From JABIFK01 sp047619225 (lineage in GTDB: Bacteria; Latescibacterota; UBA2968): a DNA stretch of 64,000 bases. The first letter of the stretch is position 1. Each line of letters begins with the position of its first letter. The notes below the pieces were generated by a model. It made no database searches. It worked only from the letters and a program-made list of their open reading frames with translations, and was not told the DNA's origin. The position numbers were made by a program, and so were the translations under genes. Below are positions 25,965-33,988 of the stretch, piece after piece. The DNA is taken from positions 7,431 to 71,430 of the forward strand of contig JBLHJX010000002.1 in NCBI GenBank assembly GCA_047619225.1, given 5' to 3'.

Positions 25965-26741
25965 ATGCGATTCAGACCCTGCATCGACTTGCGCAATGGA
26001 CGGGTAGTACAAATTGTAGGTGGCACACTCAGCGACAACAAAACAGAAGAGACCATTACAAATTTTGAAACCGATCAATCTTCTGCCAACTTTGCCCGCC
26101 TCTACCAAACCGATCACCTCATTGGAGGGCACGTCATCGCACTGGGGTCCGGCAATGAACTGGCTGCTATCCAGGCCTTACAAACCCATCCCAAGGGCCT
26201 GCATATGGGCGGCGGTATCACACCCGTCAATGCCAAAACGTATCTCAACGCGGGTGCCAGCCACGTCATTGTCACCTCTTATGTCTTTCGCAATGGACAA
26301 CTCGACAAAGACCGCCTTCAAGAACTTGTCACCACCGTTGGCAAAGAACATCTCGTACTCGACTTAAGCTGTCGCAAACGCAACGATCACTATCTCGTTG
26401 TCACAGACCGCTGGCAAAAATTCACCCAATTGGCAGTGACAGAACAAACACTCTCCCAATTGGCCACATCATGCGATGAATTTTTGGTTCACGGCGTAGA
26501 CGTAGAAGGCAAGCGCACAGGCATTGAAGAACCCCTCGTTGAAATGCTCGGGCAATGGTCACCGATCCCAGTAACCTATGCAGGCGGTGCGCAATCTCTT
26601 GCCGACTTAGACCACGTCAATACCCTCGGCAGAGGTCGTGTTGACCTCACCATTGGCAGTGCCTTAAACATATTTGGTGGCGATGTCGCCTACAAAGACG
26701 TTGTCGCTTGGCATAAAAATCAACAACAAATCAGAACCTAA
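25965..26741 (+). CDS. hisA: Phosphoribosylformimino-AICAR ribotide isomerase, eukaryotic (HIS6) type
   Basis: 258 residues. It performs the fourth step of histidine synthesis (ProFAR isomerisation). It opens with MRFRPCIDLRNGRVVQIVGG and contains NFETDQSSANFARLY, GGHVIALGSGNELAA, LHMGGGI, VLDLSCRKRND, DEFLVHGVDVEG and VDLTIGSALNIFGG. These match the yeast/plant HIS6 form, which differs from ordinary bacterial HisA in having a longer TSxxF insertion region and this C-terminal signature. Bacterial genomes with this form are few (Fibrobacter is a known case). No other his gene is nearby. AGGT precedes the ATG. Confidence 0.88.
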   Translation: MRFRPCIDLRNGRVVQIVGGTLSDNKTEETITNFETDQSSANFARLYQTDHLIGGHVIALGSGNELAAIQALQTHPKGLHMGGGITPVNAKTYLNAGASHVIVTSYVFRNGQLDKDRLQELVTTVGKEHLVLDLSCRKRNDHYLVVTDRWQKFTQLAVTEQTLSQLATSCDEFLVHGVDVEGKRTGIEEPLVEMLGQWSPIPVTYAGGAQSLADLDHVNTLGRGRVDLTIGSALNIFGGDVAYKDVVAWHKNQQQIRT

Positions 26742-26797
26742 AAGACCTACTGATTTTCTTTTTCGATGTAGACCTGTAGACCAGAGACCCAAGACCT

Positions 26798-27808
26798 GTG
26801 CCTGATTTCAAATCCATCGGTGAATTTGGTTTCATCGACCACATTGCCACACACCCAACACCCAAACATGTTCTATGTGGCATTGGCGATGATTGTGCCG
26901 TTATGGCACAATCCAATACCCAAGTACGGCTCGTTACCACCGATATGATGGTAGAAGGCATACATTTTTTCACCCATACCCCGCCCGAGGGTTTGGGGCA
27001 CAAACTCCTTGCGGTCAATCTCTCCGATATCGCAGCAATGGGCGGCACACCTACAGACGCCGTCATCTCCCTTGCTGTACCGATCAACCACGATGTGGGA
27101 TATCTTGAGCGTTTATACAACGGTCTTTACGCCTGTGCCGATCGTTTTGGCGTAGCCATTGTTGGCGGCGACACCACACGCAGCAACAACCAACTTGTAC
27201 TCAATATTACACTGACAGGTCATATGGACCTTGCCCACGTGTGTTATCGATCAGGCGCACAACCCGGAGATCTCATCTACGTCTCAGGCACACTGGGCGA
27301 TGCAACGGGCGGTCTGTCTCTCATTCGCGATAAAGTTGAAATGAACCAAACCCATCGCACCCACCTCTTGCGCAAATTCCATCGCCCAGAACCGCGCTTG
27401 GAACTGGGACAAACCCTTTCCAAAACCGGTGCAATTACAGCAATGATGGACATTTCAGACGGTGTGGCCTCAGATTTGCGCCACATTTGTCAACGCAGCA
27501 GTGTGTCTGCAACACTCCAAGCATCAACCATTCCTTTATCAGAGGCATCTCTCCGTTTTTGTGAAAAAACAAAAAAGGATGCAATCCAATTGGCTTTATC
27601 TGGCGGAGAAGACTACGAACTCCTATTTACAATCAAACCAGATCGTGCAAAAGAGATCGAAAACCTCGTTCAAAAATCAGATCATCCCCAAATCACCTGT
27701 ATCGGCCAAATAACAAATGGCAGCGGTGACATCTCAATTACATACAAAGAGGGTTCACTCTCTCCACTTAAATTTACTGGGTATGACCACTTTAGGACCA
27801 ACGCCTAA
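26798..27808 (+). CDS. thiL: Thiamine-monophosphate kinase
   Basis: 336 residues with a GTG start (MPDFKSIGEFGFIDHI). Family motifs: GIGDDCAV near residue 28, LVTTDMMVEGIHF (metal-binding DM), LLAVNLSDIAAMGGTPTDAV, GGDTTRS, GDLIYVSGTLGDA and MDISDGVASDL. It phosphorylates thiamine monophosphate to the diphosphate with ATP. Spaced 56 bases after hisA by a degenerate heptad repeat; its stop sits in the ribosome site of the next gene, indicating co-transcription. Confidence 0.93.
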   Translation: MPDFKSIGEFGFIDHIATHPTPKHVLCGIGDDCAVMAQSNTQVRLVTTDMMVEGIHFFTHTPPEGLGHKLLAVNLSDIAAMGGTPTDAVISLAVPINHDVGYLERLYNGLYACADRFGVAIVGGDTTRSNNQLVLNITLTGHMDLAHVCYRSGAQPGDLIYVSGTLGDATGGLSLIRDKVEMNQTHRTHLLRKFHRPEPRLELGQTLSKTGAITAMMDISDGVASDLRHICQRSSVSATLQASTIPLSEASLRFCEKTKKDAIQLALSGGEDYELLFTIKPDRAKEIENLVQKSDHPQITCIGQITNGSGDISITYKEGSLSPLKFTGYDHFRTNA

Positions 27809-27818
27809 GGAATACCGC

Positions 27819-28650
27819 ATGCACAAATGCCGGCACATTTTTATCGCACTCTTGATCTTTGCTTGCTCTAACATTTCAGCGGGAGACAAAAAAAATGGAT
27901 CACGCCCAAAACAATACGGAAGTCTTCTTTTTTGAAGGATTTGAAGACAGCAGCTACACCACACACTTTACTGATGTGAGCCACCCCCAAAACCAAACCC
28001 TCACCAATGAGGCCTTTGACGGCAATCAATGCTTACGCATTCGTGTCAATGGCGATGATCATTATGGTGCCTCCATTCAATATCGCTTTTCCAAAACAGA
28101 AACTCCAGAACCTGAAGAACTCTACGGACGATATTATCTCAAATTTGGCGACAATTGGGATCCTGGACGAGGGGGTAAATTACCAGGGCCAGCAGGCACA
28201 TATGGCCGTGCAGGATGGGGTGGGCGCAAGGTTAACGGCTCCGACGGGTGGTCGGCCAGAATGGGGTTCCGACGGTCAGAAGTAAGCAAAAACGAAACAC
28301 AAGTCTACTTCTACACCTATCATGCCGATATGGAGGGTATCTATGGTGACAACCTGTATTGGGACATTGAGGACCGAGGTTCGCTTAAAAATGGGCAATG
28401 GTATTGCATCGAAACCTATGTCAAAATGAACACACCCGGTAAAAATGACGGCATCCTACGCGGTTGGATAGACAACCATCTGGCGATGGAAAAAACAGAC
28501 TTACGGTTTCGCGACATACCCGATCTCAAAATCGAAGGTTTTTGGATCAACCTCTATTACGGTGGCAAATGGGCGTCACCCCAAGACATGGACGTCTACT
28601 TCGACAACGTTGCGCTTTCATTTAAACCCATTGGACCCGCGCAGAAATAA
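27819..28650 (+). CDS. Secreted polysaccharide-lyase-like protein, split by a frameshift at an A8 run
   Basis: An ATG at 27819 with AAGGA codes for a clean signal peptide (MHKCRHIFIALLIFACSNIS, then AGDKK) and then runs out of frame after eight A residues at 27888-27895. One base fewer in that run joins it to the long frame that begins DHAQNNTEVFFFEGFEDSSY and continues to 28650. The mature part resembles PL14-type lyases or concanavalin-like lectin/lyase folds: GRYYLKFGDNWDPGRGGKLP, WSARMGFRR, WYCIETYVKMNTPGKNDG, LRGWIDN, DVYFDNVALS. As sequenced, only a form without signal peptide (ATG at 27895) could be made without slippage. Slippage, assembly error or a pseudogene all remain possible. 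Confidence 0.7.
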
Positions 28651-28745
28651 AGTTGGATTCAAGATCCAAACGACATTAAGTTATAAAAATAAGTCGTGAA
28701 ATTCCATAATTCGCCGATCAACAAGATAGAGGTATTTTGGAGTCA

Positions 28746-28761
28746 TGTGATATAGATCACG
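28746..28761 (+). promoter_or_regulatory. CRP/FNR-like box 1
   Basis: TGTGA-TATAGA-TCACG, one base from the TGTGA-N6-TCACA consensus. Its centre is 42 bp (four helical turns) before that of box 2. Confidence 0.6.
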
Positions 28762-28787
28762 TCATGAAACAGCCAAATTGACGAAAT

Positions 28788-28803
28788 TGTGATCTACATC
28801 ACA
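28788..28803 (+). promoter_or_regulatory. CRP/FNR-like box 2
   Basis: TGTGA-TCTACA-TCACA, a perfect match to the CRP consensus with T and A extending the symmetry on both sides. It lies about 107 bases before the ATG of the coiled-coil gene. An AT-rich stretch with TATTAG and GACAAT follows and could hold a -10 box. Confidence 0.7.
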
Positions 28804-28902
28804 AACCACAAGCCGGGAAAAATCTCCTTATTAGACAATAAAAAACTGTAAACACTTTATAAACAAAAACTTGCTGTCGGGGTGTACTTGAAGGGGGGCT
28901 TC

Positions 28903-30615
28903 ATGGCACCATCTGAACAGAATGGGTTGCCTGTTGCCGAAACTACGGTAACCATTCAACACTATAAGCAACAAATGGCCAAAGCGCACCGCTGGTACGA
29001 TGTGGTGCGCTGTTTGCGTGCTTTCTACGATCATTTCCGCATTGCTTTTCCCCACCTTGAAGAACTTCCCTTAGCCTATACAGACGACTGGGCCGAGCAA
29101 TTCAAAGAATCTGCCCGTGAGTTTGTACGTACAGAAGACATGCACTCTGTACACAAAGTTTTAACAGGTGCTGGATATGGCACCGATAAATGGGGTCATA
29201 TCTCAGCCACCGAAGCTGCCGAAATCGAGCAAGCCTTTGCCCGATTGGTCGAAGCCGTCGAACACATTGAAGAAGAATATGAAATCGACGAGATATCAGA
29301 CTCGGCAGAACCCAAACTCATTCCCCTCAACCCAAACGCTGAATCTGGCGACGCCTTCTTAGCAGCGCTCCAACAAAAATACAACGACGCCCGCAAAGAA
29401 AATAAGGGCCTCGAATCTGAAATCGGAACCCAGCAACAACGCATAGCCGAACTCGAAGGAGAAATCCGACGTCAAAACAGCAAAATCGAAGAAACAGAAG
29501 CAGTACAGTTAAAACATGCCCCCCCAAACGAAGAGGACAACAAAGAACTCGAAGCACTCAAAAAACGATTTGAAGAAGCCAAAAAAGAAAACCACGGCAT
29601 CCAAGAAGAAGTAGAAAAACAGAAAAAACACATTGTCGACCTCGAAGGTCAAATCCGACGGCTCAAAAATGCCGATGTTGAAACAAACACAATATCCGCC
29701 ACTCTACAATCCCCTCCCGAATCAGAATCCAATACACCAGAATCAGATCAATACCAACGCCACTACAATGATCTCCTCAAAGATCACCAAGGGCTTCAAG
29801 ATACCTTTGCAAAAAAAGAAGAAGAAGTCGACGCGCTCAACACAGAAATGAAAAAGCTCTTAGCAAACTTTGAAACGGCGGCAGAACCAACATCCGGCCC
29901 TGGCAAAAAATTTGAATCACCCAGTTCTAAGTCGGCACAATCCCGTGAATACGAACAAAAACTCAAAGCCAATGAACTGTTCATTCAAGGGTTGCGATCT
30001 GAACTGGAACGTGCACAACAAGCTGTGGAAGAATACAAAGATGAAATGCAACGCCAGCGAGAACGACGTCGTTTATTTGAAGAAGAGATGGAAGAAGAAC
30101 GCAAAAATTTGCGCGGGCAGATGCAAAAACTCACCTTGCTGCTGGCAGAAGAAAACCGCGACAATCTCTCTTTAGAAGAACTCGAAAAGATGGAATCTGA
30201 GGAACTGCTCACCTACATTGAAGATGTTGAAACCGAAAAACAACGCGCATTGGCTGGTCTTGAAGCCCTTGATGCACAAGAAGAGAGTTATCAAAAACAG
30301 TTGGATTCACAACAAGCAGAGTTGGGCACTATTCAAAGTAACCTCGACCGCTATAAAGAATCGAACCTCGCTACAGAAATAGAAAAAACAGAAAAAACGG
30401 TTGACGCCCAACGGGAACAACTCGAAACCCTGCTGAGTTTTTCAAAGAATCTCAAGGCCCAAGTTGCACATCTCAAAGAGCGGCAAGAACCCTTGCGGAC
30501 TTTAGTCGAACGCCTCAACCTACAAGAAAAAGCACTCATTCGATATATCCGCATCAATCATGACCGCGGTTTTATGCCCTCTCAAGCCTACGAAAAACCA
30601 CAAGACGAAACATAA
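28903..30615 (+). CDS. Long coiled-coil protein of unknown function
   Basis: 570 residues from the ATG after GGGGGGC (a start seven codons earlier is less likely). Residues 1-110 form a compact domain (HYKQQMAKAHRWYDVVRCLR, HFRIAFPHLEELPLAYTDDW). Residues 150-560 are almost uninterrupted coiled coil, rich in Glu, Lys, Gln, with two related blocks (YNDARKENKGLESEIGTQQQ and FEEAKKENHGIQEEVEKQKK) showing internal duplication. No signal peptide, membrane segment or enzyme motif. Expression is probably under a CRP/FNR-type regulator. A cytoskeletal, scaffolding or signalling role is conceivable, but nothing in the sequence decides it. Confidence 0.8.
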   Translation: MAPSEQNGLPVAETTVTIQHYKQQMAKAHRWYDVVRCLRAFYDHFRIAFPHLEELPLAYTDDWAEQFKESAREFVRTEDMHSVHKVLTGAGYGTDKWGHISATEAAEIEQAFARLVEAVEHIEEEYEIDEISDSAEPKLIPLNPNAESGDAFLAALQQKYNDARKENKGLESEIGTQQQRIAELEGEIRRQNSKIEETEAVQLKHAPPNEEDNKELEALKKRFEEAKKENHGIQEEVEKQKKHIVDLEGQIRRLKNADVETNTISATLQSPPESESNTPESDQYQRHYNDLLKDHQGLQDTFAKKEEEVDALNTEMKKLLANFETAAEPTSGPGKKFESPSSKSAQSREYEQKLKANELFIQGLRSELERAQQAVEEYKDEMQRQRERRRLFEEEMEEERKNLRGQMQKLTLLLAEENRDNLSLEELEKMESEELLTYIEDVETEKQRALAGLEALDAQEESYQKQLDSQQAELGTIQSNLDRYKESNLATEIEKTEKTVDAQREQLETLLSFSKNLKAQVAHLKERQEPLRTLVERLNLQEKALIRYIRINHDRGFMPSQAYEKPQDET

Positions 30616-30647
30616 AAAAAGCGATCAGCTTTATCACCACTGACCGC
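30614..30647 (-). terminator. Terminator of the RF-1-like gene
   Basis: On the minus strand GCGGTCAG, loop, CTGATCGC (one mismatch) and seven T. It lies directly beyond the stop at 30650. Confidence 0.75.
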
Positions 30648-30649
30648 TC

Positions 30650-30988
30650 TCAATCTGAATGCGTTCGCCGTCGCCACTGTTTCTTCTGTGCGTGATGGCG
30701 TTTTTGTTCCAACCGTCTTTCCCGCGCCCCCCGTGAGGGTTTGGTGCCAATGCGCGGTTTTTTCTTTTTTTGGCGTTCAAGCAAACGCTCGCGCAATCGC
30801 TCCAAGGCCAATTCTTTGTTCCGAAGTTGGGACCGATGATCAGATGCCATCACAGTTAATCCAGTAGGCACATGAACCGCACGCACCGTGGTCTCCACCT
30901 TATTGCGGTGTTGCCCACCAGGCCCACTACCACGCAGGGTCTGAAATTCAACATCCTTTCTCAAATCATCTAAATCAATCGTTTCCAT
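30650..30988 (-). CDS. RF-1-domain peptidyl-tRNA hydrolase (ArfB-like)
   Basis: 112 residues from the ATG giving METIDLDDLRKDVEFQTLRG. The catalytic GGQ motif is in RGSGPGGQHRNKVETTVRAV (about 20-35), followed by HVPTGLTV and SQLRNKELALERL. The C-terminus is a basic tail (RQKKKKPRIGTKPSRGARER) of the type that enters the empty mRNA channel in ArfB/YaeJ. It lacks the codon-recognition domain of true release factors, so it should rescue stalled ribosomes. The exact orthology within the RF-1 family is unproven. Confidence 0.88.
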   Translation of the reverse strand: METIDLDDLRKDVEFQTLRGSGPGGQHRNKVETTVRAVHVPTGLTVMASDHRSQLRNKELALERLRERLLERQKKKKPRIGTKPSRGARERRLEQKRHHAQKKQWRRRTHSD

Positions 30989-31000
30989 CCCATCACCTAA

Positions 31001-31046
31001 AAAAATAGCGGTCAACAATCCGTCTGTTTTTCACAGACTGACCGCC
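31001..31046 (-). terminator. Terminator of the S1-domain gene
   Basis: Nested stems on the minus strand: GCGGTCA/TGACCGC outside and GTCTGT/ACAGAC inside, followed by seven T. About 100 bases beyond the stop. Confidence 0.7.
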
Positions 31047-31143
31047 GACCACACATTTCCAACAATACAATGAATAAAAAACCAATAACCGCCTTTGGAT
31101 GGAAAGTCTTCTCACACCCATCTTCCTACGGCCCTCCGCTCTT

Positions 31144-32382
31144 TTAACTCAACCCTGCCCGACGCATCGCCTCTGCCATTACATTATCCGAATCAGCAGG
31201 TGCTTGTGTTTCTTGTTGTGACTTAAATGCAGCCATATCTTCTGCAGCGGCACTTTGTTCGGCAGCTTCCTCAACAGCCCGCATGGACAGCGAAATACGC
31301 TTTTGGCGTCGGTTAATCTCTTGCACACGAGCCTGCACCTCTTGCCCAATTGAAACCACTTCCGTCGGCCTCGAAATGCGCTTACCAGAAGACAATTGTG
31401 AAATGTGAACCAACCCTTCAATGCCAGGAGCAAGCTCAATAAAAGCACCAAAATTGGGTGTTGAAACCACTTTTCCTGTCACCACTTCGCCTTCGCGAAA
31501 CTGTTCAGCCGCCTTATCCCACGGATCCGCTTCCATTGCTTTAATTGACAATGAAATGCGCTCTTCTTTACCACCCAAATCTTTCAGCTCAAGAATTTTC
31601 ACCCGAAGCTCTTGGCCTTTTTGCAACACCTCGCCAGGGCTTTCAACCCGTGTATAGCTGATCTCCGAAACATGTACCAACCCTTCAATACCACCCAAAT
31701 CAACAAATGCGCCAAAGCGTTCTAAGCGTGTTACTGTACCAACAATTTCCTGATCCACAGCAAGTTGCTTGCGCAATTCATCGGCCTTTTTGCTGTTCTG
31801 TTCGACCAAATAAGCCCGATGAGAAACCACCACATCGTTGCGCCCGCGCAATTCCATAATCTTAAATGTCAACGTTTGGCCTGCATAAGAAGCTGGGTCT
31901 TCGACAAAACCCATATCAACTTGCGACATGGGGCAAAATCCACGTGCACCCCCTAAGTTAACCACCAACCCACCCGAGTTAAAACCCGTCACTCTGCCTT
32001 CAACCGGTATACCCTTATCTTTTGCTTGTTGCAACATTTCGGGGCTGGATACACGCATTGAAAGTGTGAGTCGAACCTCACCCTCGGTGCTCACCACATA
32101 AGCTTCAAGCGTATCGCCCAAGTTATATTTCAATTCGCCATCATCATCTCTAAACTCTTGCAAATCGATAGACGCTTCACTGCGCCCACCATAATCTACA
32201 AAAGCCACAGAATTGCTCATACTTTGCACAGTACCTGTCACTTTTTCGCCTACCGAAACCTCTTGATGATTGTCTTTTTGGTCACTTTCGGCCAACAATT
32301 CGGCAAATTCTGTGCTTGGACCATCGTTTGCATACAGCTTATCTAAGTCTTCAATACTCTGAGATTCGTTGGTCTCTTCCAT
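31144..32382 (-). CDS. rpsA: Ribosomal protein S1-like RNA-binding protein (four S1 domains)
   Basis: 412 residues with an acidic N-terminal tail, then four S1 beta-barrels at about 42-110, 125-195, 208-275 and 295-365 (GEKVTGTVQSMSNSVAFVDY; VEGRVTGFNSGGLVVNLG; IVGTVTRLERFGAFVDLGG; VTGKVVSTPNFGAFIELAPG). The third and fourth have the EGLVHVSE/EGLVHISQ signature. Shorter than E. coli S1 (six domains, 557 residues) but similar to four-domain forms elsewhere. It should bind mRNA and aid initiation; a general RNA-binding S1 protein is the alternative. Confidence 0.85.
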   Translation of the reverse strand: MEETNESQSIEDLDKLYANDGPSTEFAELLAESDQKDNHQEVSVGEKVTGTVQSMSNSVAFVDYGGRSEASIDLQEFRDDDGELKYNLGDTLEAYVVSTEGEVRLTLSMRVSSPEMLQQAKDKGIPVEGRVTGFNSGGLVVNLGGARGFCPMSQVDMGFVEDPASYAGQTLTFKIMELRGRNDVVVSHRAYLVEQNSKKADELRKQLAVDQEIVGTVTRLERFGAFVDLGGIEGLVHVSEISYTRVESPGEVLQKGQELRVKILELKDLGGKEERISLSIKAMEADPWDKAAEQFREGEVVTGKVVSTPNFGAFIELAPGIEGLVHISQLSSGKRISRPTEVVSIGQEVQARVQEINRRQKRISLSMRAVEEAAEQSAAAEDMAAFKSQQETQAPADSDNVMAEAMRRAGLS

Positions 32383-32555
32383 GCCACTACCCTTGGTAAT
32401 TCAGATGAAAAATGTCATTAACTCGTGAAATATGAATCTATTATAGGCATCCAAAAAGCGCAACCGCTTTTTTTATTTTCTAAGTAACACTTTCATCTTC
32501 CAAAAGTGTTATAGTATTGAAACCACGAGAGAATTCTTTCCCGAAACAAACAATT

Positions 32556-33026
32556 ATGAATGTCGAAGCCCTTTACAATACCTACGGTCCAATGGTTCTG
32601 CGCCGGTGTCGTCAACTATTGCGCAATGAAGAACGGGCCTTAGGTGCAATGCAAGATGTCTTTGTGCGTGTTCTACAACGCCAAAAACAACTCAAATCAG
32701 ACTATCCATCCAGCCTGCTCTATCGCATTGCCACAAACATTTGTCTCAATTACATTCGCGACCAACGCACAACCACCCCTGGAGATGACATTTTAGCGCG
32801 GATTGCAGGCATAGAAGAACCCGAACAGCGCCTCGATGCCCGATCTCTCTTAGACACCTTATTTGGTCGTCACCAAACATCAACACGCACAATAGCCGTC
32901 CTTCATTTTGTCGATGGACTGACCCTCGAAGAAGTCGCTCACGAAGTCAATATGTCTGTATCAGACATACGCAAACGTCTTCGTGGCCTTCGAGAATCGC
33001 TTATAGATCTGCTGGAGGAAAAATGA
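32556..33026 (+). CDS. ECF-like RNA polymerase sigma factor
   Basis: 156 residues from the ATG giving MNVEALYNTYGPMVLRRCRQ (an ATG 13 codons upstream lies in the leader). Region 2 is represented by RALGAMQDVFVRVLQ and SSLLYRIATNICLNYIRDQR; region 4 by TIAVLHFVDGLTLEEVAHEV and NMSVSDIRKRLRGLRESL. Its stop overlaps the start of a putative anti-sigma gene by ATGA, the usual sigma/anti-sigma arrangement. That partner is interrupted, so the sigma factor may now be free of its control. Confidence 0.85.
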   Translation: MNVEALYNTYGPMVLRRCRQLLRNEERALGAMQDVFVRVLQRQKQLKSDYPSSLLYRIATNICLNYIRDQRTTTPGDDILARIAGIEEPEQRLDARSLLDTLFGRHQTSTRTIAVLHFVDGLTLEEVAHEVNMSVSDIRKRLRGLRESLIDLLEEK

Positions 33027-33247
33027 CTTATCACTGCGACACATAAACCATTCCCGATCTCAAGCTCGAACGCTACCTACTCGGTGAATTGCCCAAAGCC
33101 GAAATGGAAGCCATTACACAAGCCCTTGAAAACAATCTCGATTTACAATCGCGCTTGTTGGCTCTCAAATCGGGCACCGACTCACTTCAACGCAACACCC
33201 CATTGAAACAATTTGTCTTTACGCTTCATAAAGGAACGGCCCAATGA
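33023..33247 (+). pseudogene. Anti-sigma-like protein interrupted by an in-frame TAA
   Basis: The frame begins MTYHCDT, hits TAA at 33044-33046, then continues IPDLKLERYLLGELPKAEME and LENNLDLQSRLLALKSGTDS to a TGA at 33245. The LERYLLGELP segment is typical of the zinc-finger region of anti-sigma factors. The remaining frame is 75 codons, and there is no membrane segment, so the protein is also truncated. It is joined by ATGA overlaps to the sigma gene before it and the gene after it, showing it was once a coupled member of this operon. Confidence 0.65.
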
Positions 33248-33597
33248 TTATCCGATGGATTGTATGGATATGCCTCCTACTCTTGGGCACATCAACGATT
33301 GATGCCAACACAACCGCCATGTTCAACATCGCCTACTGGCTCGACGGCGAACGCCACTTCGGCAGCGACTGGCCCGTCGACGATCTTTCCGTAGGTGCCT
33401 TCTTCGATGCCGGTGCCACTTGGTTTGCCCAAAATGTTAACAATCCAATTGACGACATACAATCCATTCACCACATTGTAAAACGCAGCGTAGGCATCGC
33501 CTTCAAACTCGAAGACTTTCACGCCTACCTGGCCCGCCCTCTCGATTCCGACGATCCATCCTGGCGTGTGTGGCTTCGGTTCAGCCGCGCGTTCTAA
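33244..33597 (+). pseudogene. Truncated outer-membrane beta-barrel protein (signal peptide fused to C-terminal strands)
   Basis: 117 residues: a signal peptide (MIIRWIVWICLLLLGTSTID) immediately followed by what looks like the last strands of a surface-antigen or translocation-type barrel: RHFGSDWPVDDLSVGAFFDA, GATWF, SVGIAFKLEDF and the terminal WRVWLRFSRAF with the usual final Phe. The hundreds of residues normally lying between are absent. It looks like an internal-deletion remnant, consistent with the broken anti-sigma gene just upstream. Whether it is still exported is unknown. Confidence 0.55.
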
Positions 33598-33625
33598 TCC
33601 CCATTCCCCATTTCTATCCCAATAC

Positions 33626-33656
33626 AAAAGGTCACACCAACGGTGTGACCTTTTTC
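33626..33656. terminator. Strong bidirectional terminator
   Basis: AAAAGGTCACACC, loop AACG, GTGTGACCTTTT with T-tracts on both strands; about 12 perfect pairs. It closes the sigma/anti-sigma remnant operon. Confidence 0.9.
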
Positions 33657-33660
33657 TTTC

Positions 33661-33891
33661 TCCAAACTCAAATCTCACCTCCCGGTGGTGTGGGCCGTTG
33701 TGTGGTTGGTGGTGTGTGAAGGGTGGGCCGGGAAGGGGCATATGGAATATGCGGAAGGGCGAGAACCACGCGGGCAGGTGAGGGTGGCCTACGCCCGTAA
33801 AAGCACGGAACACATTTAAAGCCCCTCGCGGCCAGCGAGAGACTTTCTTGCTTACTTCTTTGGTCTCTCAAAGAAGTAAGTCGCCGAAGGC
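33661..33891. repeat. Dispersed repeat, copy B (about 230 bp, ends in hairpin)
   Basis: Starts near CCAAACTCAAATCTCACC, runs through GGTGGTGTGGGCCGTTGTGT, GGGGCATATGGAATATGC, ACCACGCGGGCAGGTGAGGG and TTTAAAGCCCCTCGCGG, and ends with a 12-bp hairpin CTTACTTCTTTG/CAAAGAAGTAAG (6-base loop) and TCGCCGAAGGC. Copy C at 41951-42245 has the same parts in the same order. Open frames inside it differ between copies, so conservation is at the DNA or RNA level. It lies about 100 bases upstream of a sulfatase gene. Confidence 0.85.
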
Positions 33892-33988
33892 AACAAAGGC
33901 CAAAATAAAAGGATAGGCACAGGAGCCTACCCCAACTTATATTTTCTCAATTCCCGATCTCCAAAACCCACCAAACAAGGACCCCTCC

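Noticed and set aside
33044..33046. TAA in the anti-sigma frame as a recoded codon
   Set aside because: TAA is not a Sec codon and no recoding signal is present; the neighbouring gene is also truncated, so decay explains it better.
33668..33871. Proline/arginine-rich frame inside repeat copy B, similar to one in copy C
   Set aside because: Similarity follows from the repeated DNA; frames and ends differ between copies and no start signal is seen.
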